DNA of 64,000 nucleotides from Haemophilus parainfluenzae (GTDB lineage: Bacteria > Pseudomonadota > Gammaproteobacteria > Enterobacterales > Pasteurellaceae). The position numbers were made by a program, and so were the translations under genes. The notes beneath the pieces are model-generated. The model ran no database searches. It saw only the letters and a list, made by a program, of their open reading frames with translations, and was not told the DNA's origin. Numbering within the stretch: the stretch's first letter is position 1; each line of letters opens with the position of its first letter. The stretch lies in assembly GCF_014931375.1 (NCBI RefSeq), contig NZ_CP063117.1:1945891-2009890 (forward strand), in the 5' to 3' direction. Below, piece after piece: positions 1 through 11,254 of the stretch.

Positions 1-1378
1 TTAACCAGCTAACGTTTGGATGAGTATTTTCACTGGTCACAATCTCAACGGTTTGACCAGACTCTAAAGCTTGTGATAACGGATAAGGTTTATGCTCTAC
101 TACTGCCGCAACACAATGATTTCCCACATCAGAATGCACTGCATAAGCAAAATCGACAGCTGTTGCGCCCATTGGTAATTCAACGATACGACCTTTCGGC
201 GTAAAGACATAGATTTCTTTCGGGAAAAACTCAGATTTTACGTTCTCAATAAACTCAAAGGAGTTACCCACGTTTTGTTGAATATCCACTAAGCTTTGCA
301 ACCAACGTTGCGCACGTACTTGAGCGGTGGTGCTATCGTTTTTACCACCTTCTTTATACACCCAATGGGCGGTAACTCCCATTTCAGCAACCTGTTCCAT
401 TTCTTCAGTCTGAAGATGAACTTCTACGGGCACCCCATGAGGGCCAATCATTGACGTTTGCAGTGCTTGGTAGCCATTTGCACGAGGCACAGCAATATAA
501 TCTTTCACTTTACCAGGGCGAGGTTTATACAAACTATGCATTTGCCCCAACCCGCGATAGCAATCATCAACCGAATTCACAATAACGCGGAAAGCATAAA
601 TATCCATAATAGAATGGAATTTCTGATCTTTCGTGCGCATTTTTTGGTAAATTTTATAGAGATGTTTTTCACGTCCCCAAATACGATTTGTAATGCCTAC
701 ATTATCAAGACGTTGTGAAATATCATTAGATATGCGTTGAATCAATTCTTGACGAGAACCACGCGCTTGTTCGACGAACTTTTTAAGTACTTCATAACGG
801 CGGGGGTGCATAGCTTCAAAAGATAAATCTTCTAATTCATTCTTGATATGTTCGATGCCTAAACGGTGGGCTAAGGGACAGTAAATCTCTAGAGTTTCTT
901 TTGCGATACGACGGCGTTTATCCGGACGCAATGAACCCAACGTTCGCATATTATGGGTACGGTCAGCCAGTTTGATTAAGACGACGCGAATATCTCGAGT
1001 CATCGCTAAAATCATTTTGCGGAAGTTTTCAACCTGTGCTTCTTGGCGGGTACGGAATTTCAATTTATCTAGTTTCGATACGCCGTCAACAATTTCGGCT
1101 ACGCTAGCACCAAATTCATCTTTTAATTGGGATTCGGTATAAGGGGTATCTTCGATAACATCATGCAATAATGCAGCCATGATTGCTTCATGGTCTAAAT
1201 GCATTTCCGCAATAATTGAAGCTACTGCAACAGGGTGAGTAATGTAAGGTTCGCCGCTTGAGCGAAATTGTCCTTCGTGAGCATCTCGCGCAATGACGAA
1301 TGCACGTTTGATTAATTCAATTTTATCGGCGGGCAAATACCCCTGAATAATTCGATCTAAATCTGCAAACAATTCCAA
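1..1378 (-). CDS. spoT: SpoT, bifunctional (p)ppGpp synthetase/hydrolase (C-terminus outside window)
   Basis: SpoT makes and degrades the stringent-response alarmone (p)ppGpp in the cytoplasm. Reading the minus strand shows the N-terminal HD hydrolase (LLHDVIEDTPYTESQ), the synthetase region (YRVLGQMHNLYKPRPGRVKDY) and part of the TGS domain (PNVSWL at the window edge). About 459 codons are visible of the roughly 700 usual for the family, so the gene is cut by the window edge and not broken. The best start is TTG at 1378, with AGGTG five bases upstream. No in-frame ATG occurs before the conserved HD region. It is the last gene of gmk-rpoZ-spoT, the same order as in E. coli. Confidence 0.95.
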   Translation of the reverse strand, partial: MELFADLDRIIQGYLPADKIELIKRAFVIARDAHEGQFRSSGEPYITHPVAVASIIAEMHLDHEAIMAALLHDVIEDTPYTESQLKDEFGASVAEIVDGVSKLDKLKFRTRQEAQVENFRKMILAMTRDIRVVLIKLADRTHNMRTLGSLRPDKRRRIAKETLEIYCPLAHRLGIEHIKNELEDLSFEAMHPRRYEVLKKFVEQARGSRQELIQRISNDISQRLDNVGITNRIWGREKHLYKIYQKMRTKDQKFHSIMDIYAFRVIVNSVDDCYRGLGQMHSLYKPRPGKVKDYIAVPRANGYQALQTSMIGPHGVPVEVHLQTEEMEQVAEMGVTAHWVYKEGGKNDSTTAQVRAQRWLQSLVDIQQNVGNSFEFIENVKSEFFPKEIYVFTPKGRIVELPMGATAVDFAYAVHSDVGNHCVAAVVEHKPYPLSQALESGQTVEIVTSENTHPNVSWL

Positions 1379-1436
1379 AGGACACCTGACTTTTTGTAGA
1401 GAGAAAGACTAGGCGATCAAAATAGCTTTAATTTTG

Positions 1437-1445
1437 ACCGCACTT
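1437..1445 (-). repeat. DNA uptake signal sequence (Haemophilus type)
   Basis: This is a perfect ACCGCACTT, the complement of AAGTGCGGT, between rpoZ and spoT. The same 9-mer recurs dozens of times in the window and marks the host as a Haemophilus-type member of the Pasteurellaceae. It is listed once here as an example. Confidence 0.9.
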
Positions 1446-1453
1446 TAATGAGA

Positions 1454-1720
1454 TTATTCTGCGATTAACGCTACAGCCACTTCTTCGCTACGTTGAGAAG
1501 CTGCCGCATCTAAATACTCTTTTGCATCCATGATTTCTTGGTTGATTAACCCTTTTTCGATTTCACGTAATGCGATTACAGTTGGTTTATCGTTATCTTC
1601 CGGCACTAACGGCTCACTTTGATGTAACTCTAATTGTCTCGCACGACGAGCGGCGGTTAAAATTAAATCAAAACGGTTACCAATTTTTTCTACTGCATCT
1701 TGCACAGTCACTCGAGCCAT
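1454..1720 (-). CDS. rpoZ: RNA polymerase omega subunit
   Basis: Omega is the small subunit that helps assemble RNA polymerase by chaperoning beta-prime. The 88-residue protein starts [19 protein letters not shown] and has the family's RRARQL helix, and its length is normal. It lies between gmk and spoT on the same strand, which is the classical operon order. The start is the ATG at 1720 with a purine-rich upstream stretch (CGGAGTAAAAC). Confidence 0.97.
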   Translation of the reverse strand: MARVTVQDAVEKIGNRFDLILTAARRARQLELHQSEPLVPEDNDKPTVIALREIEKGLINQEIMDAKEYLDAAASQRSEEVAVALIAE

Positions 1721-1779
1721 GTTTTACTCCGATGTTAAAAATAATGTCTATAAGGGGAAATATTGTACTCAATTCAAGG

Positions 1780-2406
1780 TTATTTTGCTAGTAGCTGGTG
1801 AATTAAGTCTGCATTTTCTGTTTGTTGATAAGCTTTGGTCAAGCGTTCTGCCTGCAAAATGCTTTGTAAATCTGCCAATGCCTGTTCAAAATTATCATTC
1901 ACAATAACGTAATCATATTCATCATAATGCGAAATTTCGCTGATTGCTTTTGACATTCGCTCAGCAATCACCTCTTTGCTATCCTGTCCGCGTCCAATCA
2001 AACGACGTTCTAATTCTGGCAATGACGGTGGCAAAATGAAAATACTTTTTACAGAAGGTACTTTTTGACGAATTTGCTGTGCACCTTGCCAGTCAATATC
2101 TAAAAACACATCAATGCCTTTTGCTAAGTTTTCTTCAATTGCTGGCAATGAAGTGCCGTAATAATTACCGCCAAACACTTTTGCATATTCTAAGAAGTGG
2201 CCTTTTTCAATTAAGGTTTCAAATTCTTCTACTGAAACAAAATAATAATGCACACCATGACTTTCACCTGGTCGAGGTGAACGTGTTGTGTGTGAAATAG
2301 ATACCATTTTTTTCGTGCCTTGATTCTTCTCTAATAACGCCGAAATTAATGATGACTTGCCCGCCCCACTTGGTGCAGAAAGAATATATAAATTACCTTG
2401 AGACAT
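1780..2406 (-). CDS. gmk: Guanylate kinase
   Basis: Guanylate kinase phosphorylates GMP to GDP using ATP. The protein has the P-loop [12 protein letters not shown] near residue 10, the GMP-binding segment [17 protein letters not shown], and the usual length of about 208 residues. I set the start at the ATG of MSQGNLYIL, preceded by GAGG. A longer reading frame reaches 2469 but adds 21 residues that are unlike the family. It is the first gene of gmk-rpoZ-spoT. Confidence 0.96.
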   Translation of the reverse strand: MSQGNLYILSAPSGAGKSSLISALLEKNQGTKKMVSISHTTRSPRPGESHGVHYYFVSVEEFETLIEKGHFLEYAKVFGGNYYGTSLPAIEENLAKGIDVFLDIDWQGAQQIRQKVPSVKSIFILPPSLPELERRLIGRGQDSKEVIAERMSKAISEISHYDEYDYVIVNDNFEQALADLQSILQAERLTKAYQQTENADLIHQLLAK

Positions 2407-2496
2407 AATTGAAACCTCTTCTTGTTGTTTGTTTTTATTATACAAAAAGAAAACGAAAAGTGCGGTCAAATTTTCATTTGTTTTACCAAATTGTTA

Positions 2497-2518
2497 AAAA
2501 GTGATCGAGATCACAAAA
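2497..2518 (+). promoter_or_regulatory. Putative CRP-cAMP site upstream of gapA
   Basis: AGTGATCGAGATCACA (2500-2515) matches the CRP consensus TGTGA-N6-TCACA with one change. Its centre (2507.5) is about 62 bp upstream of the transcription start expected from the -10 box at 2558, which is the class I activator position. The role is inferred from position and sequence only. Confidence 0.6.
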
Positions 2519-2534
2519 AAGTGGTATATACCCT

Positions 2535-2563
2535 TTTTTTTATCAAAATGCCCATGCTATAAT
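2535..2563 (+). promoter_or_regulatory. Promoter of gapA (extended -10)
   Basis: TATAAT at 2558-2563 is preceded by TGC, giving an extended -10. The -35 region is a poor T-rich stretch. This fits a promoter that leans on an upstream activator such as the CRP site just described. Confidence 0.6.
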
Positions 2564-2598
2564 CGACGGGAACTCGTTAGAGCAACGATTTTGTTTAA

Positions 2599-3645
<1,047 letters not shown>

Positions 3646-3666
3646 TCAAAAATAGCTAAAAAATTA

Positions 3667-3694
3667 ACCGCTCTTTTTAGAGCGGTTTTTTTAT
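3667..3694 (+). terminator. Rho-independent terminator of gapA
   Basis: The stem ACCGCTCT/AGAGCGGT (3667-3674 and 3679-3686) has a TTTT loop and is followed by a run of T residues. The rest of the gap up to 3873 is AT-rich, with no gene seen. Confidence 0.9.
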
Positions 3695-3873
3695 TTCCAA
3701 TCCATTTCACTTAATCAATATTTTTAAATTCTTTATTTCTCATCCAGAGATAAAAATAGAAAAATAAATATGTCTATTATTTATTCTATATTCACAAAAT
3801 AACAACATTTCACTAGATTTTAAATTTATTTCGTTTATATTAGCGTACAGTTGTTCGCTCAAATAAGGCTTAT

Positions 3874-5691
3874 ATGAATTTAGAACGTCATTTCGTCAAT
3901 CGAATTCGTCAACAGGCAAAAATTCGTCAAAATGCAACCGCACTTCGCCATAAAATTAATGGCTTATGGAAAGATATTTCATGGAACGCATTCCAACAAC
4001 AGCTTGATCAGCTTTCATTAGCTTTTCTTGCTTGCAATATTCAAGTACAAGATAAAATTGCAATTTTTGCACACAATATGTCACGTTGGACTATTGCCGA
4101 TATTGCGGCACTTCAAGTCCGCGCCATCACCGTTCCCATTTATGCAACCAATACGGCACAACAAGCTGAATTTATTTTAAATCATGCCGATGTCAAAATT
4201 CTGTTTGTTGGTGACCAAGAACAATATGATCAAGCGTTAGAAATTGCGCATCAGTGTCCTCAATTACAAAAAATTGTGGCCATGAAAGAACAAATTAAAC
4301 TGACTGAAAGCACCCTTTCCTGCCATTGGGACGATTTAATTCAATTAGGTACAGCCGAATTTCAGGCTGAATTTGAAACTCGCTTAGCAAATAAGGCAAT
4401 GGATGATTTATTCACGATCATCTATACCTCTGGCACAACAGGTGAACCCAAAGGCGTCATGCTCGATTACAGTAACTTGGCGCATCAACTTGAAGCCCAT
4501 GATATTGCATTAGATGTTAATCAAGATGAGGTTTCACTTTCTTTTTTACCATTTAGCCACATTTTTGAGCGTGCTTGGGTTGCCTATGTGTTACATCGCG
4601 GAGCAATCCTTTGTTATCTCGAAGACACCAATCAAGTACGTGAAGCATTAACAGAAGTGCGCCCGACCTTTATGTGTGCGGTACCACGTTTCTATGAAAA
4701 AATTTATTCTGCTGTACTGGATAAAGTACAAAAAGCCCCTTTCATTCGTCAGATGATTTTCCACTGGGCGATTGCAGTGGGGCAAAAACGTTTTGATCTT
4801 CTCTCTCAAAATAGAAAAGTCTCCTTCTTCTTGCAAAAACGCTATGCACTTGCCGATAAATTGGTACTGTCTAAACTGCGTTCATTGTTAGGTGGACGCA
4901 TTAAAATGATGCCTTGTGGTGGCGCAAAATTAGAACCAACCATTGGCCTTTTCTTCCATAGCATTGGGATTAATATCAAACTCGGTTATGGCATGACTGA
5001 AACCACGGCAACTATTTCTTGTTGGGATGATCATCATTTTAATCCAAATTCTATCGGTAAACTGATGCCAAACGCCGAAGTTAAAATTGGTGAAAATAAC
5101 GAGATTCTGGTGCGTGGCGGTATGGTGATGAAGGGTTACTATAAAAAGCCTGAAGAAACTGTCCAAGCCTTCACCGAAGATGGTTTCTTGAAAACGGGAG
5201 ATGCCGGTGAGTTTGATGCTGAAGGTAATTTATTTATTACCGATCGTATTAAAGAATTGATGAAAACCTCTAACGGCAAATACATTGCGCCACAATATAT
5301 CGAAGGTAAAATCGGTAAAGATAAATTTATCGAACAAATTGCGATTATTGCTGATGCAAAAAAATATGTTTCAGCGTTGATCGTGCCTTGTTTTGATAGC
5401 GTAGAAGAATATGCGAAAAAACTGAATATTAAGTATCAAGATCGCATGGAATTACTCAAACACTCTGAAATTATCAAGATGTTTGAACAACGTATCGAAA
5501 GTCTTCAAAAAGAATTGGCGCACTTCGAGCAAGTGAAGAAATTTACGCTACTCTCTCAAGCATTTAGCGTAAAACTTGGTGAAATAACACCTACACTCAA
5601 ATTACGCCGAAAAGTGATTATGAAACGCTATCGTCATATTATTGACTCGATGTATTCCAACAACAAAGAAAACAAGGAAAATAAAGAATAA
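3874..5691 (+). CDS. AMP-forming long-chain acyl-CoA synthetase family protein
   Basis: This 605-residue protein belongs to the ANL (AMP-binding) superfamily and resembles FadD15-type long-chain fatty acid-CoA ligases. These enzymes activate fatty acids by adenylation and then form the CoA thioester. It carries the ATP-binding loop [14 protein letters not shown] (about residue 186), the [12 protein letters not shown] motif, and the [17 protein letters not shown] hinge. The position directly after gapA matches the HI0001-HI0002 order in H. influenzae. The substrate is not shown by the sequence. It could serve recycling of exogenous fatty acids, because no beta-oxidation genes are nearby. Confidence 0.85.
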   Translation: MNLERHFVNRIRQQAKIRQNATALRHKINGLWKDISWNAFQQQLDQLSLAFLACNIQVQDKIAIFAHNMSRWTIADIAALQVRAITVPIYATNTAQQAEFILNHADVKILFVGDQEQYDQALEIAHQCPQLQKIVAMKEQIKLTESTLSCHWDDLIQLGTAEFQAEFETRLANKAMDDLFTIIYTSGTTGEPKGVMLDYSNLAHQLEAHDIALDVNQDEVSLSFLPFSHIFERAWVAYVLHRGAILCYLEDTNQVREALTEVRPTFMCAVPRFYEKIYSAVLDKVQKAPFIRQMIFHWAIAVGQKRFDLLSQNRKVSFFLQKRYALADKLVLSKLRSLLGGRIKMMPCGGAKLEPTIGLFFHSIGINIKLGYGMTETTATISCWDDHHFNPNSIGKLMPNAEVKIGENNEILVRGGMVMKGYYKKPEETVQAFTEDGFLKTGDAGEFDAEGNLFITDRIKELMKTSNGKYIAPQYIEGKIGKDKFIEQIAIIADAKKYVSALIVPCFDSVEEYAKKLNIKYQDRMELLKHSEIIKMFEQRIESLQKELAHFEQVKKFTLLSQAFSVKLGEITPTLKLRRKVIMKRYRHIIDSMYSNNKENKENKE

Positions 5692-5693
5692 AA

Positions 5694-5721
5694 AAGTGCG
5701 GTGAATTTCACCGCACTTTTA
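5694..5721. terminator. Bidirectional terminator built from an inverted uptake-signal pair
   Basis: AAGTGCGGTGA and TCACCGCACTT form a long stem flanked by A and T runs on either side. It lies between two convergent genes (the acyl-CoA synthetase and selD), so it can stop both. Confidence 0.85.
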
Positions 5722-5736
5722 TTTTGACGAAATGAT

Positions 5737-6774
5737 TTATTCGACTTCAACCAATACACCTTCTTGATGAGGTTTTAATACACCGACCTCGCTAAGCTCA
5801 ATACCGGCTTTTTTCGCAATCTCTAAGATTTCCGCCTCACTTTCTGGTTTAACCGCAATCAACAAGCCACCAGAGGTTTGAGGATCGCAAAGTACCGCCT
5901 TTTGATAATCCGTTAAGGGACCAATTTTATGACCATAGCTTTCAAAATTACGGTTGGTTCCACCTGGTACACAACCTTCTGCAATGTAATCTGCTACGCC
6001 ATCTAATAATTTGATTTTATCAAAATGCACAACCGCATTAAGATTTGAGCCTTCACAGATTTCAGCTAAGTGCCCTAATAAACCAAAACCAGTTACATCT
6101 GTCATGGCGGTTACACCTGCAACTTCTGCAAATTGGCTGCCAATCAGGTTCATTTGACACATGGCTGCCGTTGCCAAGCCTTGATGTTCTGGTTTTAATT
6201 TGCCTTTTTTCTCTGCAGTAGTCAGCACACCGATACCTAATGGTTTGGTTAAATAAAGCTTACAACCTGCTTCTGCTGAGGCATTACGTTTTACACGATC
6301 CGTTGCAATAACGCCTGTTACCGCTAAACCAAAAATGGGTTCTGGCGCATCAATCGAGTGTCCACCAGCCAGTGAAATCCCCGCTTGATGACAAGCAAAA
6401 CGGCCACCATCAACAATCTTCTGTGCCACTTCTGCCGGCAATTTATTAATAGGGAATCCTAAAATGGCAATCGCCATAATCGGCTTACCGCCCATTGCAA
6501 AAATATCACTAATGGCATTGGTGGCAGCAATACGACCAAAATCAAAAGGATCATCCACAATCGGCATGAAAAAATCCGTGGTACTAATAATTGCAGTACC
6601 ATTACCAAGATCATAAACCGCAGCATCATCCGCTGTTTCGTTACCGACCAATAAATTGGGATCAGCAAATTTTTCGAGTTTAGTCTGTAAAATTGTCCCT
6701 AACACCTTAGGCGAAATTTTACAACCTCAACCTGCGCCGTGGCTGTATTGTGTTAAACGAATCTCATCTGTCAT
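5737..6774 (-). CDS. selD: Selenide, water dikinase (selenoprotein, in-frame UGA)
   Basis: SelD makes selenophosphate, the selenium donor for selenocysteine and selenouridine. Reading from the ATG at 6774 gives [15 protein letters not shown], then TGA at 6729-6727, then [13 protein letters not shown]. The TGA sits where other SelD proteins have Cys or Sec in the (C/U)GCK active-site motif, so it is read as selenocysteine 16. A SECIS-like hairpin follows immediately. Downstream, conserved segments include [19 protein letters not shown] and GGHS. With the UGA read through, the length is 345 residues, normal for the family. A plain ORF call that starts at the GTG at 6705 loses the active site. 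Confidence 0.95.
6687..6722 (-). promoter_or_regulatory. Bacterial SECIS element in selD mRNA
   Basis: On the minus strand, directly after the UGA, GTAAAATT pairs with AATTTTAC. The inner stem CCTAA/TTAGG closes a four-base loop GGTG. A GGU-bearing apical loop about 20 nt after the UGA is the known recognition feature for SelB in bacterial SECIS elements. The hairpin lies within the coding sequence, as expected in bacteria. Confidence 0.85.
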
Positions 6775-6836
6775 ATTCAATCCTTTGTAAAAATAACGTA
6801 CTTCTTAAACAAAAGAGCGGTTAGAAAAAGCCACAT

Positions 6837-8105
6837 TTAAGAGGCCAATTTCTCTACTTTTGCTTGTTTAATCATATTATCGCTGACTTCTAAAATGGTA
6901 ATTCGTAAGCCATTGATTTCACAAACCGTTCCTTCATCAGGAATATCCTCAAGATGTTCGAGAATCAAACCATTAAAGGTGCGTGCATCCTCTGTATCTA
7001 ATTCCCAACCAAACATTTTATTCAAATCACGAAGATTTGCCGAGCCTTCAATAATCATCGAACCATCAGATTGCTGAACGACTTCTTGTTCAATAGTCGG
7101 TGCAGTAGTGGTTGTAAAATCACCCACAATTTCTTCTAAAATATCTTCAAGCGTGACTAATCCTTTAATGTCACCATATTCGTCCACCACTAAACCAATA
7201 CGTTCTTTTTTCGTACGGAAATTCGCTAATTGTGTTTTCAGTGGCGTCCCTTCTGGAATAAAGTACACTTCATCGACGGCACGTAATAAGGTTTCTTTAG
7301 TAAATTCATTTTTTTCTAATAACAAACGAAACGCTTCACGCACACGCAAAATCCCTAATACTTGCTCATCAAGGCTGCCTTTATACAACACAATTCGGTT
7401 ATGTGGTGCATGATTAAGCTGGCGCATAATGGCTTTCCAATCGTCATCAATATCAATCCCTGCTATTTCATTACGTGGCACCATGATATCGTCGACAGTC
7501 ACGGTTTCCATATCTAAAATAGAGAGCAACATTTGTGGATGCTGTTCATCGGGTGTGGCTTCTCCCGCTTCTGATACAATACTACGGAGTTCTTCACGAC
7601 TAATCACTTGCTTTTGCATATCAGGTTTTAACCCCACCATTCGCATTAATGTCTTCGTGAAAAGATTCATTAACCAAACTAATGGATAGAATACTTTTAA
7701 CAATAACGACAAAATGTGACTTGAAAATAAACCTACTTTCTCTGGATGCATCGCTGCAACGGTTTTAGGGAAAATCTCAGAAAAAACGAGCATCGTAAAG
7801 GTTAATAAACCCGTTGCAATTGCTACCCCCGCATCACCATATAAACGCATACCAATCATGGTTGCAATAGCTGACGCACTAATATTCACAAGGTTATTAA
7901 AGATCAGAATAAAACTTAACAAGGTATCAGGCTTTTCAAGCAGTTTTTCTGCTTTTTGCGCGCCTTTATTGCCTTGTTCCGCCAGAAAGCGAAGACGATA
8001 TTTATTGAGAGAGAGTAATCCGGTTTCTGAGCCGGAAAAATAGGCTGATAAAACTAAACAAATAATGAGTGTAATAAATAAAGTACTAAGGGGGATACTG
8101 TCCAA
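6837..8105 (-). CDS. CNNM/CBS-domain membrane protein (CorB/HlyC family)
   Basis: This 422-residue protein belongs to the CorB/CorC (CNNM) family, linked to Mg or Co transport. It has four hydrophobic segments within residues 1-150 (CNNM domain, with the FSGSETGLLSLN motif near residue 24). Two CBS domains follow (ITVDDIMVPRNEI and the GLVVDEYGDIKGLVTLEDILEEIVG region), then a C-terminal CorC/HlyC domain. In H. influenzae the homologue also lies next to ffh. The transported ion is not shown by the sequence. Confidence 0.85.
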   Translation of the reverse strand: MDSIPLSTLFITLIICLVLSAYFSGSETGLLSLNKYRLRFLAEQGNKGAQKAEKLLEKPDTLLSFILIFNNLVNISASAIATMIGMRLYGDAGVAIATGLLTFTMLVFSEIFPKTVAAMHPEKVGLFSSHILSLLLKVFYPLVWLMNLFTKTLMRMVGLKPDMQKQVISREELRSIVSEAGEATPDEQHPQMLLSILDMETVTVDDIMVPRNEIAGIDIDDDWKAIMRQLNHAPHNRIVLYKGSLDEQVLGILRVREAFRLLLEKNEFTKETLLRAVDEVYFIPEGTPLKTQLANFRTKKERIGLVVDEYGDIKGLVTLEDILEEIVGDFTTTTAPTIEQEVVQQSDGSMIIEGSANLRDLNKMFGWELDTEDARTFNGLILEHLEDIPDEGTVCEINGLRITILEVSDNMIKQAKVEKLAS

Positions 8106-8133
8106 GGGTCAATCCTTTTGTTTGTTAATCAAC

Positions 8134-8164
8134 AAAAAGTGCGGTCATTTTTACCGCACTTTTT
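8134..8164. terminator. Terminator made of paired uptake signals
   Basis: AAAAAGTGCGGT (8134-8145) and ACCGCACTTTTT (8153-8164) form a 12-bp stem with T runs on both strands. It lies just past the stop of the CcsA-like gene and would separate it from the CNNM gene. Confidence 0.8.
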
Positions 8165-8183
8165 ACCTGTTCTTTGATTTTGA

Positions 8184-8969
8184 TTAAATCAAACGGCTAC
8201 CAAAATAGCCAATCGTGAGCAGAATGATACCCGAAATTGCGTAAATAATCATCCTTTTTCCACGCCAGCCTAATCGCCAATGACCAAAACAAGCAATACC
8301 AAAACTAATCCAAGCAAGGAAAGAGAAAATTGCTTTGTGCAGATTTTCTAGAGTCACCGCTTGTAATACATGATAAGTACCCGAAATTAAAGTCAGTGTC
8401 AGTAATACTTCTCCCATCGCAAATAAACAGAAGAAATGACGTTCTACCGCCATTAATGGTGGAATCGCTGGCGAAAATTGAATTTTACGTTTTTTCAAAT
8501 TACGGTCTAACCAGACCAACTGAATCACATAAAGCGTTGCAATAAAACAAACTGCATAGGTAAACAGCGACAAGCCGATATGGAACAGCATCAATATATT
8601 TTGATTAAGCATTTGAATAATATGGCTTGATAAGAATGTCGCAAAGATCAAGCTAATGATCGAAAACGCATACACGATCGGTAAAACAAACCACATCGTG
8701 GAAACCAGAAACATTGAAAGCGTCGCCAATGCGGCAATAATTACACTCATTAAGGAAGCGATTTCCATTAGAGTAAAACTTTGTCCTGAGGCCAAATCCT
8801 CTAACAAAGGGAAAGTGCTAACAGCATGCAGAATAATTGCTGCAAGTGCGGTCAGAAAAAATGGAGTTTTGCTTTGACTCAACTTCCCTTCTGATGAGTT
8901 CATCAAAAATGGAGCGATCAGCAATAGACTAAGAATATAAAAAATAATCGAAAAAAGGGCAAACCACAT
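8184..8969 (-). CDS. CcsA/YpjD-like cytochrome assembly-type membrane protein
   Basis: The protein has 261 residues and about eight hydrophobic segments. It resembles the YpjD family of CcsA/CcmC-like heme-handling membrane proteins, which sits next to ffh in gamma-proteobacteria. The region around HIGLSLFTYAVCFIATLYVIQ and the later LISGTYHVLQ match the family pattern. A true cytochrome c maturation operon lies elsewhere in this window, so this gene probably has another, still undefined role. It is transcribed divergently from ffh. Confidence 0.75.
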   Translation of the reverse strand: MWFALFSIIFYILSLLLIAPFLMNSSEGKLSQSKTPFFLTALAAIILHAVSTFPLLEDLASGQSFTLMEIASLMSVIIAALATLSMFLVSTMWFVLPIVYAFSIISLIFATFLSSHIIQMLNQNILMLFHIGLSLFTYAVCFIATLYVIQLVWLDRNLKKRKIQFSPAIPPLMAVERHFFCLFAMGEVLLTLTLISGTYHVLQAVTLENLHKAIFSFLAWISFGIACFGHWRLGWRGKRMIIYAISGIILLTIGYFGSRLI

Positions 8970-9108
8970 AATGCGTTCTCTTTACTAGGAATTATTCTTA
9001 TTTTAACGGATCTTTTCTCTAGATCGCCATAATTTTATTTGAAATGATGAAAAACGCCCAAATTTCGGTATAATCACGGCAATTTTTTAAGAAAAAACAG
9101 GATTTAAA

Positions 9109-10500
9109 ATGTTTGAGAATTTATCGGATCGCCTTTCCAAAACGCTACGCAACATTAGCGGTAAAGGTCGCTTAACTGAAGATAATATTAAAGAAACCCT
9201 ACGCGAAGTGCGTATGGCGTTATTAGAAGCTGACGTTGCGTTGCCTGTCGTACGTGAATTTATCGCCAAAGTAAAAGAAAGTGCATTAGGCGAAGAAGTC
9301 AATAAAAGCTTAACACCAGGCCAAGAGTTCTTAAAAATCGTTCAACGTGAACTCAAAAAAGCCATGGGGGAAGCCAATGAGAGCTTAAACTTAGCAACAC
9401 AGCCACCCGCAGTTATTTTAATGGCGGGTTTGCAAGGTGCGGGTAAAACCACCAGCGTGGGTAAATTAGCGAAATTCTTACGCGAACGTCATAAAAAGAA
9501 AGTGCTTGTAGTCTCTGCCGACGTATATCGTCCTGCTGCGATCAAACAGCTTGAAACCTTAGCGCAGTCTGTTGGCGTGGATTTCTTCCCATCTGATGTT
9601 AAACAAAAACCGGTAGAGATTGCAAAAGCAGCACTTGCTGATGCGAAACTTAAATTCTACGATGTATTAATTGTGGATACGGCAGGTCGCTTACACGTTG
9701 ATAGTGAGATGATGGATGAAATCAAGCAAGTTCACGCAACATTAAATCCAATTGAAACGCTTTTCACGGTTGATGCAATGACCGGTCAAGATGCGGCAAA
9801 TACTGCAAAAGCCTTCAATGAAGCTTTGCCTCTTACCGGGGTTATCTTAACCAAAGTGGATGGTGATGCACGTGGCGGTGCGGCTTTATCTATCCGTCAA
9901 ATCACAGGCAAACCGATTAAATTCCTTGGTGTGGGTGAAAAAACAGAAGCCCTCGAACCATTCCATCCTGATCGCGTAGCGTCGCGTATTTTAGGCATGG
10001 GCGATGTGCTTTCCCTTATCGAAGATCTGGAACGTTCTGTGGATCGCGAAAAAGCGGAAAAAATGGCACAGAAATTCAAGAAAGGTGATGATTTCACCCT
10101 AGACGATTTCAGTGAACAGCTTCGTGAGATGAAAAAAATGGGTGGCATGATGTCGATGCTTGAAAAATTACCGGGTGCGAAAAACTTACCGGATCATGTC
10201 AAAAATCAAGTAGATGACAAAATGTTTATCAAAATGGAAGCTATCATTAATTCCATGACCTTAAAAGAACGCGCCAATCCAGATATTATCAAAGGATCTC
10301 GCCGTCGTCGTATTGCATTAGGTTCTGGTACACAAGTGCAAGATGTGAATAAGTTGCTGAAACAATTTGACGAAATGCAACGCATGATGAAGAAAATGCG
10401 CAAAGGTGGAATGGCGAAAATGATGCGTGGCATGCAAGGCTTAATGGGCGGAGGCGGCTTAGGTGGCCTTGGTGGTTTAGGCGGCATGTTTAAACGTTAA
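9109..10500 (+). CDS. ffh: Signal recognition particle GTPase Ffh (SRP54)
   Basis: Ffh binds 4.5S RNA and signal sequences and targets ribosomes to the inner membrane through FtsY. The N domain (1-90) is followed by the G domain with GLQGAGKTTSVGKLA (about residue 106), DTAGRLHVD, TKVDGDARGG and GVGEKTEALEPF. A Met-rich M domain follows with the RNA-binding SRRRRIALGSGT and a Gly-rich tail (GGGGLGGLGGLGG). Length 463 is typical. Start ATG follows a weak purine stretch (AAAACAGGATTTAAA). Confidence 0.98.
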   Translation: MFENLSDRLSKTLRNISGKGRLTEDNIKETLREVRMALLEADVALPVVREFIAKVKESALGEEVNKSLTPGQEFLKIVQRELKKAMGEANESLNLATQPPAVILMAGLQGAGKTTSVGKLAKFLRERHKKKVLVVSADVYRPAAIKQLETLAQSVGVDFFPSDVKQKPVEIAKAALADAKLKFYDVLIVDTAGRLHVDSEMMDEIKQVHATLNPIETLFTVDAMTGQDAANTAKAFNEALPLTGVILTKVDGDARGGAALSIRQITGKPIKFLGVGEKTEALEPFHPDRVASRILGMGDVLSLIEDLERSVDREKAEKMAQKFKKGDDFTLDDFSEQLREMKKMGGMMSMLEKLPGAKNLPDHVKNQVDDKMFIKMEAIINSMTLKERANPDIIKGSRRRRIALGSGTQVQDVNKLLKQFDEMQRMMKKMRKGGMAKMMRGMQGLMGGGGLGGLGGLGGMFKR

Positions 10501-10520
10501 TCCCTTCTTCAAATAAAGTG

Positions 10521-10556
10521 CGGTCAAAAATAAATAGGTTTTTGACCGTTTTCTTT
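10521..10556 (+). terminator. Terminator of ffh
   Basis: CGGTCAAAAA (10521-10530) pairs with TTTTTGACCG (10539-10548) and is followed by TTTTCTTT. The 5' arm extends from an uptake signal. It also lies at the distal end of CRISPR array 1, which is read toward it. Confidence 0.75.
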
Positions 10557-10576
10557 ACCTTTACAAAATAAATCCT

Positions 10577-11254
10577 TACAAAATCCCTTTCAAACAGGGC
10601 AATGTCTTTCGACCTATTAAATACCAACCAGATCGCAATCCAACAGGCGTGTCTCAATCCCTTTCGAGCAGGGCGATGTCTTTCGACTGATGACGAGTGC
10701 CGAAGCAATGAACATTTTGATGTCTCAATCCCTTTCGAGCAGGGCGATGTCTTTCGACAGGAACAGTACCAACTGGTATTGCTACTATTGCTGAGTCTCA
10801 ATCCCTTTCGAGCAGGGCGATGTCTTTCGACAAAAATCATACGACGAATTAAAACCACTTTGGGTCTCAATCCCTTTCGAGCAGGGCGATGTCTTTCGAC
10901 GTGAATGGAAGAAAGAACGTCAATTACAGATGTTAGGTCTCAATCCCTTTCGAGCAGGGCGATGTCTTTCGACGTAATATGCCGATGCCAAGTCTTACGC
11001 AGTTGAGTCTCAATCCCTTTCGAGCAGGGCGATGTCTTTCGACGTCACCACTGATGGCTTTGTTTGGCCTTTGGCGTCTCAATCCCTTTCGAGCAGGGCG
11101 ATGTCTTTCGACAAAAGGACAGAGAAGTCCAAGTATTCGAGAATCAAGTCTCAATCCCTTTCGAGCAGGGCGATGTCTTTCGACATAACGTTCAAGGCGT
11201 GTTAATTGATCCTCTTCGTCTCAATCCCTTTCGAGCAGGGCGATGTCTTTCGAC
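10577..11254 (-). CRISPR. CRISPR array 1: 10 repeats, 9 spacers (type III-A)
   Basis: The repeat unit is 37 bp. Intact copies start at 10651, 10722, 10795, 10864, 10937, 11007, 11076, 11148 and 11218, and a decayed copy lies at 10577-10613. Spacers are 32-37 bp. On the minus strand the repeat ends GGGATTGAGAC, so the expected 8-nt crRNA tag is ATTGAGAC, typical of type III systems. The decayed repeat marks the old (left) end and the leader is to the right at 11255, so transcription is leftward. All nine intact repeats have the same sequence. No two spacers are alike within this array. Confidence 0.98.
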
